NCBI RefSeq assembly: GCF_000302535.1
Contig: NC_018708.1
Span: 4,154,001-4,218,000, forward strand
DNA from: Acidovorax sp. KKS102
Lineage (GTDB): Bacteria; Pseudomonadota; Gammaproteobacteria; Burkholderiales; Burkholderiaceae_C
DNA: 64,000 nt
Direction of reading: 5' to 3'
The notes under the pieces were generated by a model. It was not told where the DNA came from and made no database searches. It saw nothing but the letters and a program-made list of their open reading frames with translations. How positions within the stretch are numbered: the stretch's first letter is position 1; the number at the start of each line of letters is the position of its first letter. Of this stretch, positions 51,757 through 59,980 are shown one piece after another. The translations under genes and the position numbers were made by a program.

Positions 51757-52620
51757 TTAGACCTTCTTGATCTGGGCGCGGGCCAGCAAACCGTGGGGAC
51801 GCAGGATCAGGATGACCAGCATCACGATGAATGGCACGGCGTCCTTCCAGGCCGAGGACACGTAGGCGCCAGTGAGGTTTGACGACACACCAATGATCAC
51901 GCCGCCCAGGAGCGCGCCTGGCATGCTGCCAATGCCACCCAGCACGGCAGCAGCGAACGCGAAGTGAAGTGCGTGCTGCATCATCGAAAAGTGCACGAAA
52001 GTCAGCGGCGCAATCAGCAAGCCCGCCGTAGCTGCGATCACGTGCGACAGCGCCCAAGCCAACGCATAGATGCGCTTGATCGGAATGCCCATGAGGCGCG
52101 CAGCCGTGGGGTTTTCCATCGTCGCCTGCATGGCGATACCCAGCCGCGTAAAGCGGAAGAACGCAAACAGCAGGGCGGCCAGCGTGGCGCACACGGCCAC
52201 GATGCCCAGGTCGATGCCCGAAACGATCACGCCCCCGATGTCGATGGGCGCGGCCGGGAAGATGCTGGGCAGCTCCTGCGTGTCCTTGCCCCACACCCAG
52301 ATGGCCAGGTCACCAAACACCAGGAACAGGCCCAGCGTGCAGATCGCAGACGACAGCAGCGCCTTGCCAATGAAGCGGCGGATGATGAACCGCTCGATCG
52401 CCATGCCCAGCGCTGCGCCAAAGAGCAACGTGAGCGGCACCACCGCCCACAGCGGCAGACCCAGCTTGAACAGGGTGTAGGCCACAAAGGCCGAGAGCAT
52501 GGCCGCCTCACCATGCGCGAAGTTGAGGATGCCCGTCGCCTTGAACACCATCACGATGCCCAGAGCGATGAGCCCATAGATGGCGCCCAGGGCGACGCCG
52601 CTCACGATCATTTGCAACAT
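51757..52620 (-). CDS. livH: HAAT ABC transporter permease (LivH-like)
   Basis: This is a 287-residue inner-membrane permease with about eight helices. It shows the LivH start GVALGAIYGLIALGIVMVFKATGILNFAHGE and the coupling segment RFTRLGIAMQATMENPTAARLMGI. It is the first transporter gene of the operon, 16 bases after the LeuD-like gene. Confidence 0.94.
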   Translation of the reverse strand: MLQMIVSGVALGAIYGLIALGIVMVFKATGILNFAHGEAAMLSAFVAYTLFKLGLPLWAVVPLTLLFGAALGMAIERFIIRRFIGKALLSSAICTLGLFLVFGDLAIWVWGKDTQELPSIFPAAPIDIGGVIVSGIDLGIVAVCATLAALLFAFFRFTRLGIAMQATMENPTAARLMGIPIKRIYALAWALSHVIAATAGLLIAPLTFVHFSMMQHALHFAFAAAVLGGIGSMPGALLGGVIIGVSSNLTGAYVSSAWKDAVPFIVMLVILILRPHGLLARAQIKKV

Positions 52621-52636
52621 ATTGAGCCCTTGCGCG

Positions 52637-53164
52637 TCACGCTGCGGCAGCACGCTCGCGTGCCAGCCGGGCCTTGAGATAGGGCGTGAACCCACCCGCC
52701 TCGATGGTGGCGCGTTCGGTGGACGACCAGGGCTCGAACGGCAGTGTCTGCCCCGTGCGCTGGTTGACCACCACGCCGCGCTCCCAATCCACCTGCAGGG
52801 TGTCCCACCGCTGCGTCGCCGCACGGATGCCCGGGCAGGTGATCAGCGGGAACCCCATGCTGATCTCGCCCCGGAAGAAGCCGGGAGAGAACGACTCGGC
52901 AATCACGCCTGCCACGCCCAGGTGGCGCATGGCGCGCATGGCCGGGTAATGCGGGTGGCCATAGCCAAAGTTCTGCCCGCCTACCAGCAGATCGCCTTTG
53001 TTGACAGACTGGGCAAAGTCAGGGTCGTAGCTGGCCATGGTGACCGCTGCCAGCTCGTTGATGTCGGTGATCTTGATGTTCTTGATGCCAACGATCAGGT
53101 CGATGTCGTAGTCGTCTTCGGTAAAGATCCAGGCCGCGCGGCCGTGCAATGTGGGCAGGGTCAT
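52637..53164 (-). CDS. LeuD-like small subunit of an aconitase-superfamily hydro-lyase
   Basis: This is a 175-residue swivelling-domain subunit. It resembles 3-isopropylmalate or homoaconitate dehydratase small subunits. The substrate loop that normally reads GSSREHAP after the NFGxG turn is GHPHYPA here (GQNFGYGHPHYPA, residues 63-75). The serine and arginine that grip the isopropylmalate carboxylate are therefore gone. The FSPGFFRGEISMGFPLI segment is family-like. The start overlaps the large-subunit stop (ATGA). It is therefore a dehydratase subunit for a different, probably smaller or less charged, acid; the substrate is unknown. Confidence 0.85.
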   Translation of the reverse strand: MTLPTLHGRAAWIFTEDDYDIDLIVGIKNIKITDINELAAVTMASYDPDFAQSVNKGDLLVGGQNFGYGHPHYPAMRAMRHLGVAGVIAESFSPGFFRGEISMGFPLITCPGIRAATQRWDTLQVDWERGVVVNQRTGQTLPFEPWSSTERATIEAGGFTPYLKARLARERAAAA

Positions 53165-54441
53165 GCTGCGCTCCCTTCGGTGTTGGCGAGGTAGGGCCGG
53201 GGGTCGGTGATGCAGCCCTCCAGGGCCGATGCAGCCACCACCGCGGCGTTGCAGATGAAGATTTCGGAATCGGCACTGCCCATGCGGCCGGGCGTGTTGA
53301 GCGTGCCGGTGGAGACAGCGCGCTGGCCATCCGTCATGGTGGCGATGCGGCCATAGCAGTAGTCGCAGCTGGACGAGCTGATGAATGCACCTGCGTCCAC
53401 CAGGGTGGAGATCAGGCCTTCGCTGGCGGCCTGCGACATGATGGCCTGCGAGGTGGGCACCACATGCAGCTGGAAGCCCGGCTTGATCTTGCGACCCTTG
53501 AGCACCTGCGCTGCAACGCGCAGATCCTCCAGCCGCCCGCTGGCGCAGCTGCCCAGATAGCCCATGTGCACTTCCAGGCCCGCGTATTCGGTCAGGTCCC
53601 GCGTGTTGGCGGGGCTGGGCGGCGCCACCACGATGGGGGCCAGATCGCTCACATCCACGGTCACGACACGGTCGTAGTGCGCGTCGGCATCAGGGTACAC
53701 CGGGTCCAGAGCGATCTTGGCGCGGCCCTTGGCATATTCGAGCGTCTTGGCATCGGGCGCGATCAGCATCGTCGTCGCGCCCAGGAACATGGCCTGGCCG
53801 CAGATCGTCTGGCGGCCTTCGATGCTCATGGCGTCAATCACAGGGCCGCACAGCTCCACCACCTTGAAGCGGCAGGAAGAAGGCCCCATCACCCGCACCA
53901 GGTGGTGGAAGATGTCCCGCGCCATCACGCCGGGCTGCACTGTACCGGTGACTTCGATCTTGACGGTGCCGGGCACCACGAGCGCCATGCGCTCGGAGAC
54001 AAAGGTCTCCAGCACGCTCTTGCGGGCGCCCATCGCCAGGGTACCAAACGCGCCCAACTGGCTCACATGCCCGTCAAAGTGCACTGCAAAGGCACCCGGC
54101 GTGGCGTAACCCAGCTCGGCCGACACCTGGTGGCCAATGCCTTCGCGCTCATGCACAGGCACACCCTGCTCCTTGCCCCAGGCGCGGGTGATCTTGTGGA
54201 GTTCTTCCTCCTTGGGAGCAGCGGCCGGGACCATGTGGTCGATGAACAGCACAAAGCGCTCAGGGCTCGGCACCTTGTCCACACCGAACTCCTCTTTGGC
54301 CTCCTTGAAGAACACATCGGTATAGCCCGGAAAGTCGTAGGCAATCACGAAATCCGGCCTTGCCAGGATCTCGTCACCCGCCCTGACGGCAGGCACTCCT
54401 GCAACCCGGGCGAGGATCTTTTCAGTCATCGTGTAAGACAT
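53161..54441 (-). CDS. LeuC-like large subunit of an aconitase-superfamily hydro-lyase
   Basis: This is a 426-residue aconitase-superfamily large subunit that should carry a [4Fe-4S] cluster. Three ligand cysteines are visible: one in GSCASGRLEDL and a CxxC in SSSCDYCYGR. The segment equivalent to CGDSHTSTHGA of LeuC reads HFDGHVSQLGA, so only Asp and His of that loop survive. With the altered small subunit this argues against isopropylmalate as substrate. It is the first gene of an eight-gene operon (large, small, livH, livM, livG, livF, binding protein, lyase). It is divergent from an IclR regulator across nested palindromes. Confidence 0.87.
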   Translation of the reverse strand: MSYTMTEKILARVAGVPAVRAGDEILARPDFVIAYDFPGYTDVFFKEAKEEFGVDKVPSPERFVLFIDHMVPAAAPKEEELHKITRAWGKEQGVPVHEREGIGHQVSAELGYATPGAFAVHFDGHVSQLGAFGTLAMGARKSVLETFVSERMALVVPGTVKIEVTGTVQPGVMARDIFHHLVRVMGPSSCRFKVVELCGPVIDAMSIEGRQTICGQAMFLGATTMLIAPDAKTLEYAKGRAKIALDPVYPDADAHYDRVVTVDVSDLAPIVVAPPSPANTRDLTEYAGLEVHMGYLGSCASGRLEDLRVAAQVLKGRKIKPGFQLHVVPTSQAIMSQAASEGLISTLVDAGAFISSSSCDYCYGRIATMTDGQRAVSTGTLNTPGRMGSADSEIFICNAAVVAASALEGCITDPRPYLANTEGSAA

Positions 54442-54446
54442 GCGGC

Positions 54447-54557
54447 TTTACCCAGTTATCCACTATGTGGAAGTTGAACAAATCGTTTGATAACTTATTA
54501 AAAAATCAAACGGCGCTCAAACCCTCTGGGTAAACCCTATATTGCCCACTATGTGGA
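54447..54557. promoter_or_regulatory. nested-palindrome operator region of the hydro-lyase operon
   Basis: Three inverted pairs share this interval: TTTACCCAG (54447-54455) with CTGGGTAAA (54526-54534), CGTTTGAT (54484-54491) with ATCAAACG (54505-54512), and the dyad CCACTATGTGG at 54460-54470 and 54546-54556. An inverted copy of the last dyad occurs again inside the regulator's first codons at 54622-54632. The region is much more AT-rich than its surroundings. Likely IclR-family operator. Confidence 0.7.
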
Positions 54558-54576
54558 TACAAACTACAAAGACATC

Positions 54577-55410
54577 ATGAATAAAAATGCCATAGAAGTC
54601 CCCTTAGAGACAAAAGAACCGCCACATAGTGGAAACTCTAAAACAGGTACCCAAAGCATTGAACGGGTAGTACAGATGCTCCGCATCGTGGCGTCTCGTG
54701 GAAGGGGCGGGATGCGTATCGGCGAAATAGCAGCCACAAGCGGGCTGCCGCAATCGACCTGCTTTCGCATGCTTCATCGCTTGGAGGCAGAAGGTTTGTT
54801 GAACCGGGACATGCACACGCGCAAGTACTACCTGGGACCGCTGCTGTATGAGCTGGGCTTGCTCGCACGGCCCCGCTACCGACTGTCGGAACTGTGTGAC
54901 GGCGCGCTGCAGAAGCTGGCCGAAGTGACGCAGGACACCATCTACCTGAGCGAACGCAGCGGATTGGAGGCGGTGTGCACCCACCGTGCACTGGGCGACT
55001 ATCCGATCAAGTCGCTGGCGCTGGACGTGGGCATTCGCCGCCCTCTGGGCGTGGGAGCGGGCGGGTTAGCCATCCTGTGCGCACTTCCGCCGGATGAGGC
55101 CGAATCCATCATCGATGCCAACGCGCCCAAGTATGAGAAGTACGGGTTCGTCACAGCCCCCTACCTGCGCGAAGCGATCAAGGTGGGCCGCGACAAGGGG
55201 TACGCGTTTCTGGACAGCGTGGTCACCCCTGGCACAGCCGCCATTGGCATTGCCTTCCCCCCGGACAATCCCATCGCCGCCATCAGCGTGGCCGCCATTT
55301 CAGGAAGGCTCGAATCGCACCGGCGTGATGAGGTGGCCCGGCTGATGCGCCCTCAGATCCGATCCATCTGTGAAGCCATGACCAACCAGGCGGTGCTGGC
55401 TGATCGCTGA
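54577..55410 (+). CDS. IclR-family transcriptional regulator
   Basis: This is a 277-residue IclR regulator (285 if the GTG at 54553 is used). The winged HTH (MRIGEIAATSGLPQSTCFRMLHRLEAEGLL) is at about residues 46-75, followed by the effector domain with ISVAAISGRLE near the end. It is divergent from the LeuC-like gene and is the only regulator beside the operon. The first 20 or so codons are AT-rich and contain a third operator-like dyad, suggesting autoregulation. Confidence 0.9.
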   Translation: MNKNAIEVPLETKEPPHSGNSKTGTQSIERVVQMLRIVASRGRGGMRIGEIAATSGLPQSTCFRMLHRLEAEGLLNRDMHTRKYYLGPLLYELGLLARPRYRLSELCDGALQKLAEVTQDTIYLSERSGLEAVCTHRALGDYPIKSLALDVGIRRPLGVGAGGLAILCALPPDEAESIIDANAPKYEKYGFVTAPYLREAIKVGRDKGYAFLDSVVTPGTAAIGIAFPPDNPIAAISVAAISGRLESHRRDEVARLMRPQIRSICEAMTNQAVLADR

Positions 55411-55423
55411 CCGTCTCATAACA

Positions 55424-56686
55424 CTACAGCACCCGAAACGCCGTCACCGCCACCAGCGTAGGCGGCAAGGCCCCCAGCAGCAGACCCAGCGGATTGATGA
55501 CGCCGTCCGAGAATTTCTCCTTCAGGATGGATGCACCTGCCGGGTTGGGCGCATTGGCAATCACCGTCAGGCCGCCCCCCGTCACGGCGCCCGCCACCAG
55601 GGCCACCTTGAACTCGTCACTCAGACCTTCGACCAGCGAGCCCAGGTAGGTCAGCGCAGCGTTGTCGGTGAACGCGGTGAGTGCCGCGGCGCCAAAGAAC
55701 ACAGCGTTGGCATCCATCTTCATGAGCAGGGGCTGCAGCCACCATTGCTGCAGGCCGCCCAGCACCACCAGCCCAGCCAGGAAGAACGCCACCAGCAGCG
55801 CCTCGCGCAAGATCAGCGGGCTTTGGTAGCGCTGGTACGCCGTGGTGAACCCCATGAAGAACAGGAACAGGCCCAGGAACACGGCGGGATGGTGGGCAAA
55901 CACCACCACCAGCACCAGGAAGGCAAGGTGCACGCCCGCCACGGTCCACGGCACGGGGGACTCGGAGACAGGGATCTTGCGGCCCATGTGGCCCAGCTGG
56001 TTGCGGAAGATCAGCATCGCGATGGCTGCATTGATGAGTACAGCCACTGCTGCCTTCCAGCCGAAGTTGGACAGCATGAACCCAATGTCCCAGTTCCACT
56101 TGGCAGCCACCATCAGGACGGGTGGCGCCGCAAAGGAAGTGAGCGTTCCACCAATCGAGATGTTCACGAACAGCACGCCGATGGTCGAATACTTGAGCCG
56201 GCTGGAGATGGGATGAGAGAACAGCGTGTCCCGCAGCATCAGCGCGGCCAGCGTCATGGCCGCCGGTTCGGTAATGAACGACCCGAGCAGAGGCACGAAC
56301 GCCAGCACCACGAAGTACATGGCCATGCCGCGCTGCACCGGCAACAAGGCGGCAAGCGTCCGGACGAGGACCCCAGACAATTCCAGGATGGGCCGGGTCG
56401 CGGCGATCACCATGATCGCGAACACGAACAGCGGCTCGGTGAAATTGCGCGAGTCCAGGTAGGCCGTGGCTTCCTGCTTGCCGCTGATGGAGAACATGAA
56501 CAGCATGAGCACCATCGCCCAAAAGCCGAAGACGACCTCTACCTCGCCCAGCAGATGCCAGATGCCCGCGTGCCGGGGCTGCGTGTGCGCAAGGTGCTCG
56601 AAATACTTGGTGGAGAAGGTGTGAAGAATGGCCAGGCCGAAAAGGACGGCACCAACCACCTGGATCAGGGTAGGGGATGAGTTCAT
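55424..56686 (-). CDS. putative Na+/H+ antiporter family membrane protein
   Basis: This is a 420-residue protein with about eleven to twelve membrane helices. It resembles the putative Na+/H+ antiporter group of the ion transporter superfamily. LLGSFITEPAAMTLAALMLRDTLF and FTDNAALTYLGSLVEGL are the paired polar re-entrant motifs. GGGLTVIANAPNPAGASIL is the equivalent C-terminal loop. It is convergent with the IclR gene, 13 bases apart. The transported ion is inferred, not shown. Confidence 0.8.
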   Translation of the reverse strand: MNSSPTLIQVVGAVLFGLAILHTFSTKYFEHLAHTQPRHAGIWHLLGEVEVVFGFWAMVLMLFMFSISGKQEATAYLDSRNFTEPLFVFAIMVIAATRPILELSGVLVRTLAALLPVQRGMAMYFVVLAFVPLLGSFITEPAAMTLAALMLRDTLFSHPISSRLKYSTIGVLFVNISIGGTLTSFAAPPVLMVAAKWNWDIGFMLSNFGWKAAVAVLINAAIAMLIFRNQLGHMGRKIPVSESPVPWTVAGVHLAFLVLVVVFAHHPAVFLGLFLFFMGFTTAYQRYQSPLILREALLVAFFLAGLVVLGGLQQWWLQPLLMKMDANAVFFGAAALTAFTDNAALTYLGSLVEGLSDEFKVALVAGAVTGGGLTVIANAPNPAGASILKEKFSDGVINPLGLLLGALPPTLVAVTAFRVL

Positions 56687-56907
56687 GGGTCGCAGAAAAG
56701 CCGCGCGGCGGCCCGACCAGCGCATGAACCTGCCGGGCCACCATGGCGCCGACACCCAGCGAATATTTTAACTGGCGATACCGGGCTGCTTTGTAGGCAT
56801 AGGGCTTGAGGCACCCGCGAAAAGACGGCTGGCTGGCACGCACAACCATGCATGGCACTCGGGAGTCTCACTTTCCAGACAATGCAGACACACATCTGGA
56901 GGCTTTC

Positions 56908-57396
56908 ATGTCGACGCATATCCACACGCCCACACCACCTTTGCCTTCGCCCTCCTCCGCCCCTATCCCGCCGGCAGTGGCCTGGCTGGGCTACGGCGGC
57001 CTGCTGCCGTTCCTGGCGCTGGCAGCCGTGGGCCTGTGGTCACCCAGCGCACCGTGGTGGAGCGCAGCGCTGCTGGCCTACGGCGCGGTGATTCTGAGTT
57101 TTGTGGGCGCTCTGCACTGGGGCTTCGCCATGGCACAAAGCGGGCTGAGCGCCCCAGAGCGCACACGCTGCTTTGTATGGAGCGTGGTGCCATCGCTGAT
57201 GGCCTGGCCTGCCATGTTATTGCCCCCTGTAGCAGGGTCGGTGCTGCTGATCGCAGGCTTTGCTGCGCACCTGGTGCAAGACCATCGGCTGGCTGCGCGT
57301 ACCGCGCTTCCTGCGTGGTACTTGCCGCTGCGATGGCGCCTGACGGTCACGGCTTGCGTGTGTCTGGCGGTGGGGGCATGGGCCGCCAGTCGTTGA
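56908..57396 (+). CDS. DUF3429 membrane protein
   Basis: This is a 162-residue inner-membrane protein with five predicted helices after a Pro-rich cytoplasmic N-terminus. SFVGALHWGFAM and the PAWYLPLRWRLT segment are typical of DUF3429. The ribosome site CTGGAGGC precedes the ATG at 56908. Function unknown. It ends at a strong bidirectional terminator shared with the cytochrome gene. Confidence 0.85.
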   Translation: MSTHIHTPTPPLPSPSSAPIPPAVAWLGYGGLLPFLALAAVGLWSPSAPWWSAALLAYGAVILSFVGALHWGFAMAQSGLSAPERTRCFVWSVVPSLMAWPAMLLPPVAGSVLLIAGFAAHLVQDHRLAARTALPAWYLPLRWRLTVTACVCLAVGAWAASR

Positions 57397-57413
57397 CGAT
57401 TCAGTCGCCCAGC

Positions 57414-57440
57414 AAAAAGCCCGCCGAAGCGGGCTTTTTT
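57414..57440. terminator. bidirectional terminator between DUF3429 and cytochrome c4
   Basis: A5-GCCCGC-CGAA-GCGGGC-T6 is a symmetric intrinsic terminator between two convergent genes. Confidence 0.9.
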
Positions 57441-57463
57441 GTTGCGCTCAGCAAGACTGCTGA

Positions 57464-58126
57464 TCAACGGAAGCGCGACTGGGGCACTGTGTGCAGGTCG
57501 CCGTCCAGGCTGCTCACGTAGTTGGCCAAAGCCTTCAGCTCGGCGTTGGTGAACTGCTTGGCCACACCGCCCATGATGGCGTTGCCACGACCCACGTTGG
57601 CGTTCTTCTCGACCTTGTAGGACTTGAGAGCGACGAACAGGTAATCAGCGTGCTGGCCAGCGATCTTGGGATAAGACGGGTCGATGGGCTTGGCGAAGTT
57701 GTCGCCGTGGCAAGACACGCAAGCGCCCTTCTTCAGCAGCTCGGCCACTTGCACGCTGGGTTCGCGCGCTGGCTTGGCAGGCAGCTCGGCGCCGGTCTTG
57801 CCGTGTTGTTCGTAATAGGCCGACACATCAGCGATGTCCTTCTCGGACAGCGACTCGGCGATGCCGCGCATGGTGGGGTGCTTGCGCTCACCCTTTTGGT
57901 AGGCGACCAGCGCTGCCGAAATGTACTTGGCGCTTTGGCCCGAGATCATGGGCACCTTGTGCACCTCCGGGAAGCTGGCTTGGTAGCCTGGAATGCCGTG
58001 GCACCCAATGCACATGGCAATCTTTTGCTTGCCGGATTCCACGTCGCCCTTGGCTTCCTGGGCGTGGGACAAGGCGGTCACGGAAGCGACAGCCAGGGCA
58101 AATAGCGTGGTCAACGTTTTGTTCAT
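57464..58126 (-). CDS. diheme cytochrome c4-type protein
   Basis: This is a 220-residue periplasmic cytochrome with a signal peptide (cleaved near SHAQ, residue 23). Two class I heme domains follow. The first heme motif is CIGCH at 39-43, the second CVSCH near residue 140, each followed by a distal methionine candidate. Such c4 cytochromes pass electrons to terminal oxidases. On the minus strand a perfect TATAAT lies at 58179-58184, 53 bases upstream of the start, though without a clear -35 partner. Confidence 0.92.
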   Translation of the reverse strand: MNKTLTTLFALAVASVTALSHAQEAKGDVESGKQKIAMCIGCHGIPGYQASFPEVHKVPMISGQSAKYISAALVAYQKGERKHPTMRGIAESLSEKDIADVSAYYEQHGKTGAELPAKPAREPSVQVAELLKKGACVSCHGDNFAKPIDPSYPKIAGQHADYLFVALKSYKVEKNANVGRGNAIMGGVAKQFTNAELKALANYVSSLDGDLHTVPQSRFR

Positions 58127-58232
58127 TTTGCGCGCACAATCTCGTGGAAGTTCAGCTCTGGGCTCTGATCAGCCGTTGATTATAGCCAGCGCCCTGTCAA
58201 GCCCATTCATCAACGATCCGGTGTTTTCCCCC

Positions 58233-59087
58233 ATGAAATTCCAAGGCTCCCAGAACTACGTCGCCACCCAAGACCTGATGCTTGCCGTCAATGCCGCCAT
58301 CACGCTGCAACGGCCGCTGCTGATCAAGGGCGAGCCCGGCACGGGCAAGACGATGCTGGCCGAGGAAGTGGCGCAGGCGCTGGACATGCCCCTGCTGCAG
58401 TGGCACATCAAGTCCACCACCAAGGCCCAGCAGGGCCTGTATGAATATGACGCAGTGAGTCGCTTGCGGGACAGCCAGCTCAACGATGGCGACAGCGCCG
58501 AGCGCGTGAAGAACATCCGCAACTACATCATCCAGGGCGTGCTGTGGCAGGCCTTCACGGCCGACCGCCCCGTAGCGCTGCTGATCGACGAGATCGACAA
58601 GGCCGACATCGAATTCCCGAACGACCTGCTGCGCGAAATCGACCGCATGGAGTTCTACTGCTACGAAACGCGCGAACTCATCAAGGCCAAGCACCGCCCG
58701 CTGGTGTTCATCACCTCGAACAACGAAAAGGAATTGCCCGACGCGTTTCTGCGCCGCTGCTTCTTCCACTTCATCAAGTTCCCCGAAGCCGACACCATGC
58801 GGCAGATCATCAACGTGCACTTCCCCACGCTCAAGAGCGAACTGCTCACCGTGGCGATGAAGACGTTCTATGACGTGCGCAACCTGCCCGGCCTGAAAAA
58901 GAAACCTTCGACCAGCGAGCTGATCGACTGGCTCAAGCTGCTGGTGGCCGAAGACATTCCGCTCACCGCCCTGCAAAGCGCCGACAACAAGGTGGCCGTG
59001 CCCCCGCTGGTGGGCGCGCTGCTCAAGAACGAACAGGACGTGAGCCTGTTTGAAAAGCTGGTGTTCATGAACCAGAGGAACCGCTGA
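58233..59087 (+). CDS. MoxR-family AAA+ ATPase
   Basis: This is a 284-residue MoxR-type AAA+ ATPase. Walker A is GEPGTGKT at 33-40, Walker B ALLIDEIDKAD, sensor 1 FITSNNEKELPDAFLRR. MoxR proteins act with VWA-domain partners as chaperones in metal-enzyme maturation or stress responses. A VWA protein of the CoxE type lies three genes downstream in the same orientation. The ATG at 58233 is the first that keeps the MKFQGSQNYVAT family start. Confidence 0.93.
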   Translation: MKFQGSQNYVATQDLMLAVNAAITLQRPLLIKGEPGTGKTMLAEEVAQALDMPLLQWHIKSTTKAQQGLYEYDAVSRLRDSQLNDGDSAERVKNIRNYIIQGVLWQAFTADRPVALLIDEIDKADIEFPNDLLREIDRMEFYCYETRELIKAKHRPLVFITSNNEKELPDAFLRRCFFHFIKFPEADTMRQIINVHFPTLKSELLTVAMKTFYDVRNLPGLKKKPSTSELIDWLKLLVAEDIPLTALQSADNKVAVPPLVGALLKNEQDVSLFEKLVFMNQRNR

Positions 59088-59339
59088 GTGAGCTACAGCA
59101 ACGGCCACGACAACACCCGCCAGCTGCTGGTCAACGGCGTTGCGGATGCCGTGGGCTTTGTGGGGGGTGCGCTACTGGGCTTCTGGCTCGGCCAGCTGCT
59201 CGGGCTCGACATTTTCGCGCCTGGCTACGGCACCGGCAGCCTGGTGGGAATCGCCCTCGTGGGTATCGGCGGCGGCCTGGGCCTGCATGGGGCTCGGCGC
59301 TGGCAGAACAGCCGCCGCAGCCAGCCATCCAAAGACTGA
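59088..59339 (+). CDS. small glycine-rich membrane protein
   Basis: This 83-residue protein has two hydrophobic segments (GFVGGALLGFWLGQLLGLDIF and GSLVGIALVGIGGGLGLHGA) and a basic C-terminus. It starts at a GTG immediately after the moxR stop codon (TGAGTG), so it is probably translationally coupled. I do not recognise the family. Its placement suggests it anchors or regulates the MoxR system, but this is only inference. Confidence 0.75.
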   Translation: MSYSNGHDNTRQLLVNGVADAVGFVGGALLGFWLGQLLGLDIFAPGYGTGSLVGIALVGIGGGLGLHGARRWQNSRRSQPSKD

Positions 59340-59359
59340 TGATCAAAGGGTAGAGACCC

Positions 59360-59956
59360 ATGGCTTTTGTAGAACCTGTCACGCTGCGGGATCGCGGCGT
59401 CCGCCTGGAGCCGCTGGCGCTGGCCCACGAAGACGGCTTGCGGGCCGCTGCTGCCGATGGCGAGCTGTGGAAGCTGCGCATCACCTCGGTGCCCGAGCCG
59501 CAGGACACCTCCGCGTACATCGAAGCCGCGCTCAAGATGCGCGAAGACGGCAACCGCTTTGCCTTTGCCGTGGTGGAAGATGCCACCGACAAAGTGCTCG
59601 GTTCCACCAGCTACCACGACATCGTGCCCGCCGTGAAACGCGTGGAAATCGGCTGGACTTGGTACCGCCACAGCGTGCAGCGCACCCACGTCAACACCAC
59701 CGCCAAGCTGCTGATGATGGGCCACGCGTTCGACACGCTGGGCTGCCATGTGGTGGGCTGGCGCACCGACAACTACAACTTTGCGTCGCAACGCGCCATC
59801 GAACGCCTGGGCGCCAAGAAAGACGGCGTGCTGCGCGGCCACGCGCTGCGTCGCGACGGCACCATCCGCGATACGGTGATGTACAGCATGCGTGCTGGCG
59901 AATGGCCGGAGGCCAAGGCGCAGCTGCTATATCTTTTAGAGCGTCACGCGCAATAA
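59360..59956 (+). CDS. GNAT-family N-acetyltransferase
   Basis: This is a 198-residue GNAT protein of the RimJ/RimL-like group. The N-terminus (VTLRDRGVRLEPLALAHEDGL) and the RVEIGWTWYRHSVQRTHVNTTAKLLMMGHAFDTLGCHVVGWRTDNYN stretch carry the acetyl-CoA binding region. It lies 20 bases after the small membrane protein and 24 before the VWA gene, in one run. The acetylated target is unknown. The last codons overlap a copy of the interspersed repeat. Confidence 0.88.
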   Translation: MAFVEPVTLRDRGVRLEPLALAHEDGLRAAAADGELWKLRITSVPEPQDTSAYIEAALKMREDGNRFAFAVVEDATDKVLGSTSYHDIVPAVKRVEIGWTWYRHSVQRTHVNTTAKLLMMGHAFDTLGCHVVGWRTDNYNFASQRAIERLGAKKDGVLRGHALRRDGTIRDTVMYSMRAGEWPEAKAQLLYLLERHAQ

Positions 59957-59975
59957 ACACTAGCGCTAGAGGCCC
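59921..59975. repeat. GATAGC/GCGCTA-family element at the GNAT-VWA junction
   Basis: CTGCTATATCTTTTAGAGCG at the left and CACTAGCGCTAGAGGCC at the right match the two ends of the family. It supplies the last codons of the acetyltransferase and ends six bases before the VWA start codon. Confidence 0.5.
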
Positions 59976-59980
59976 AAATC

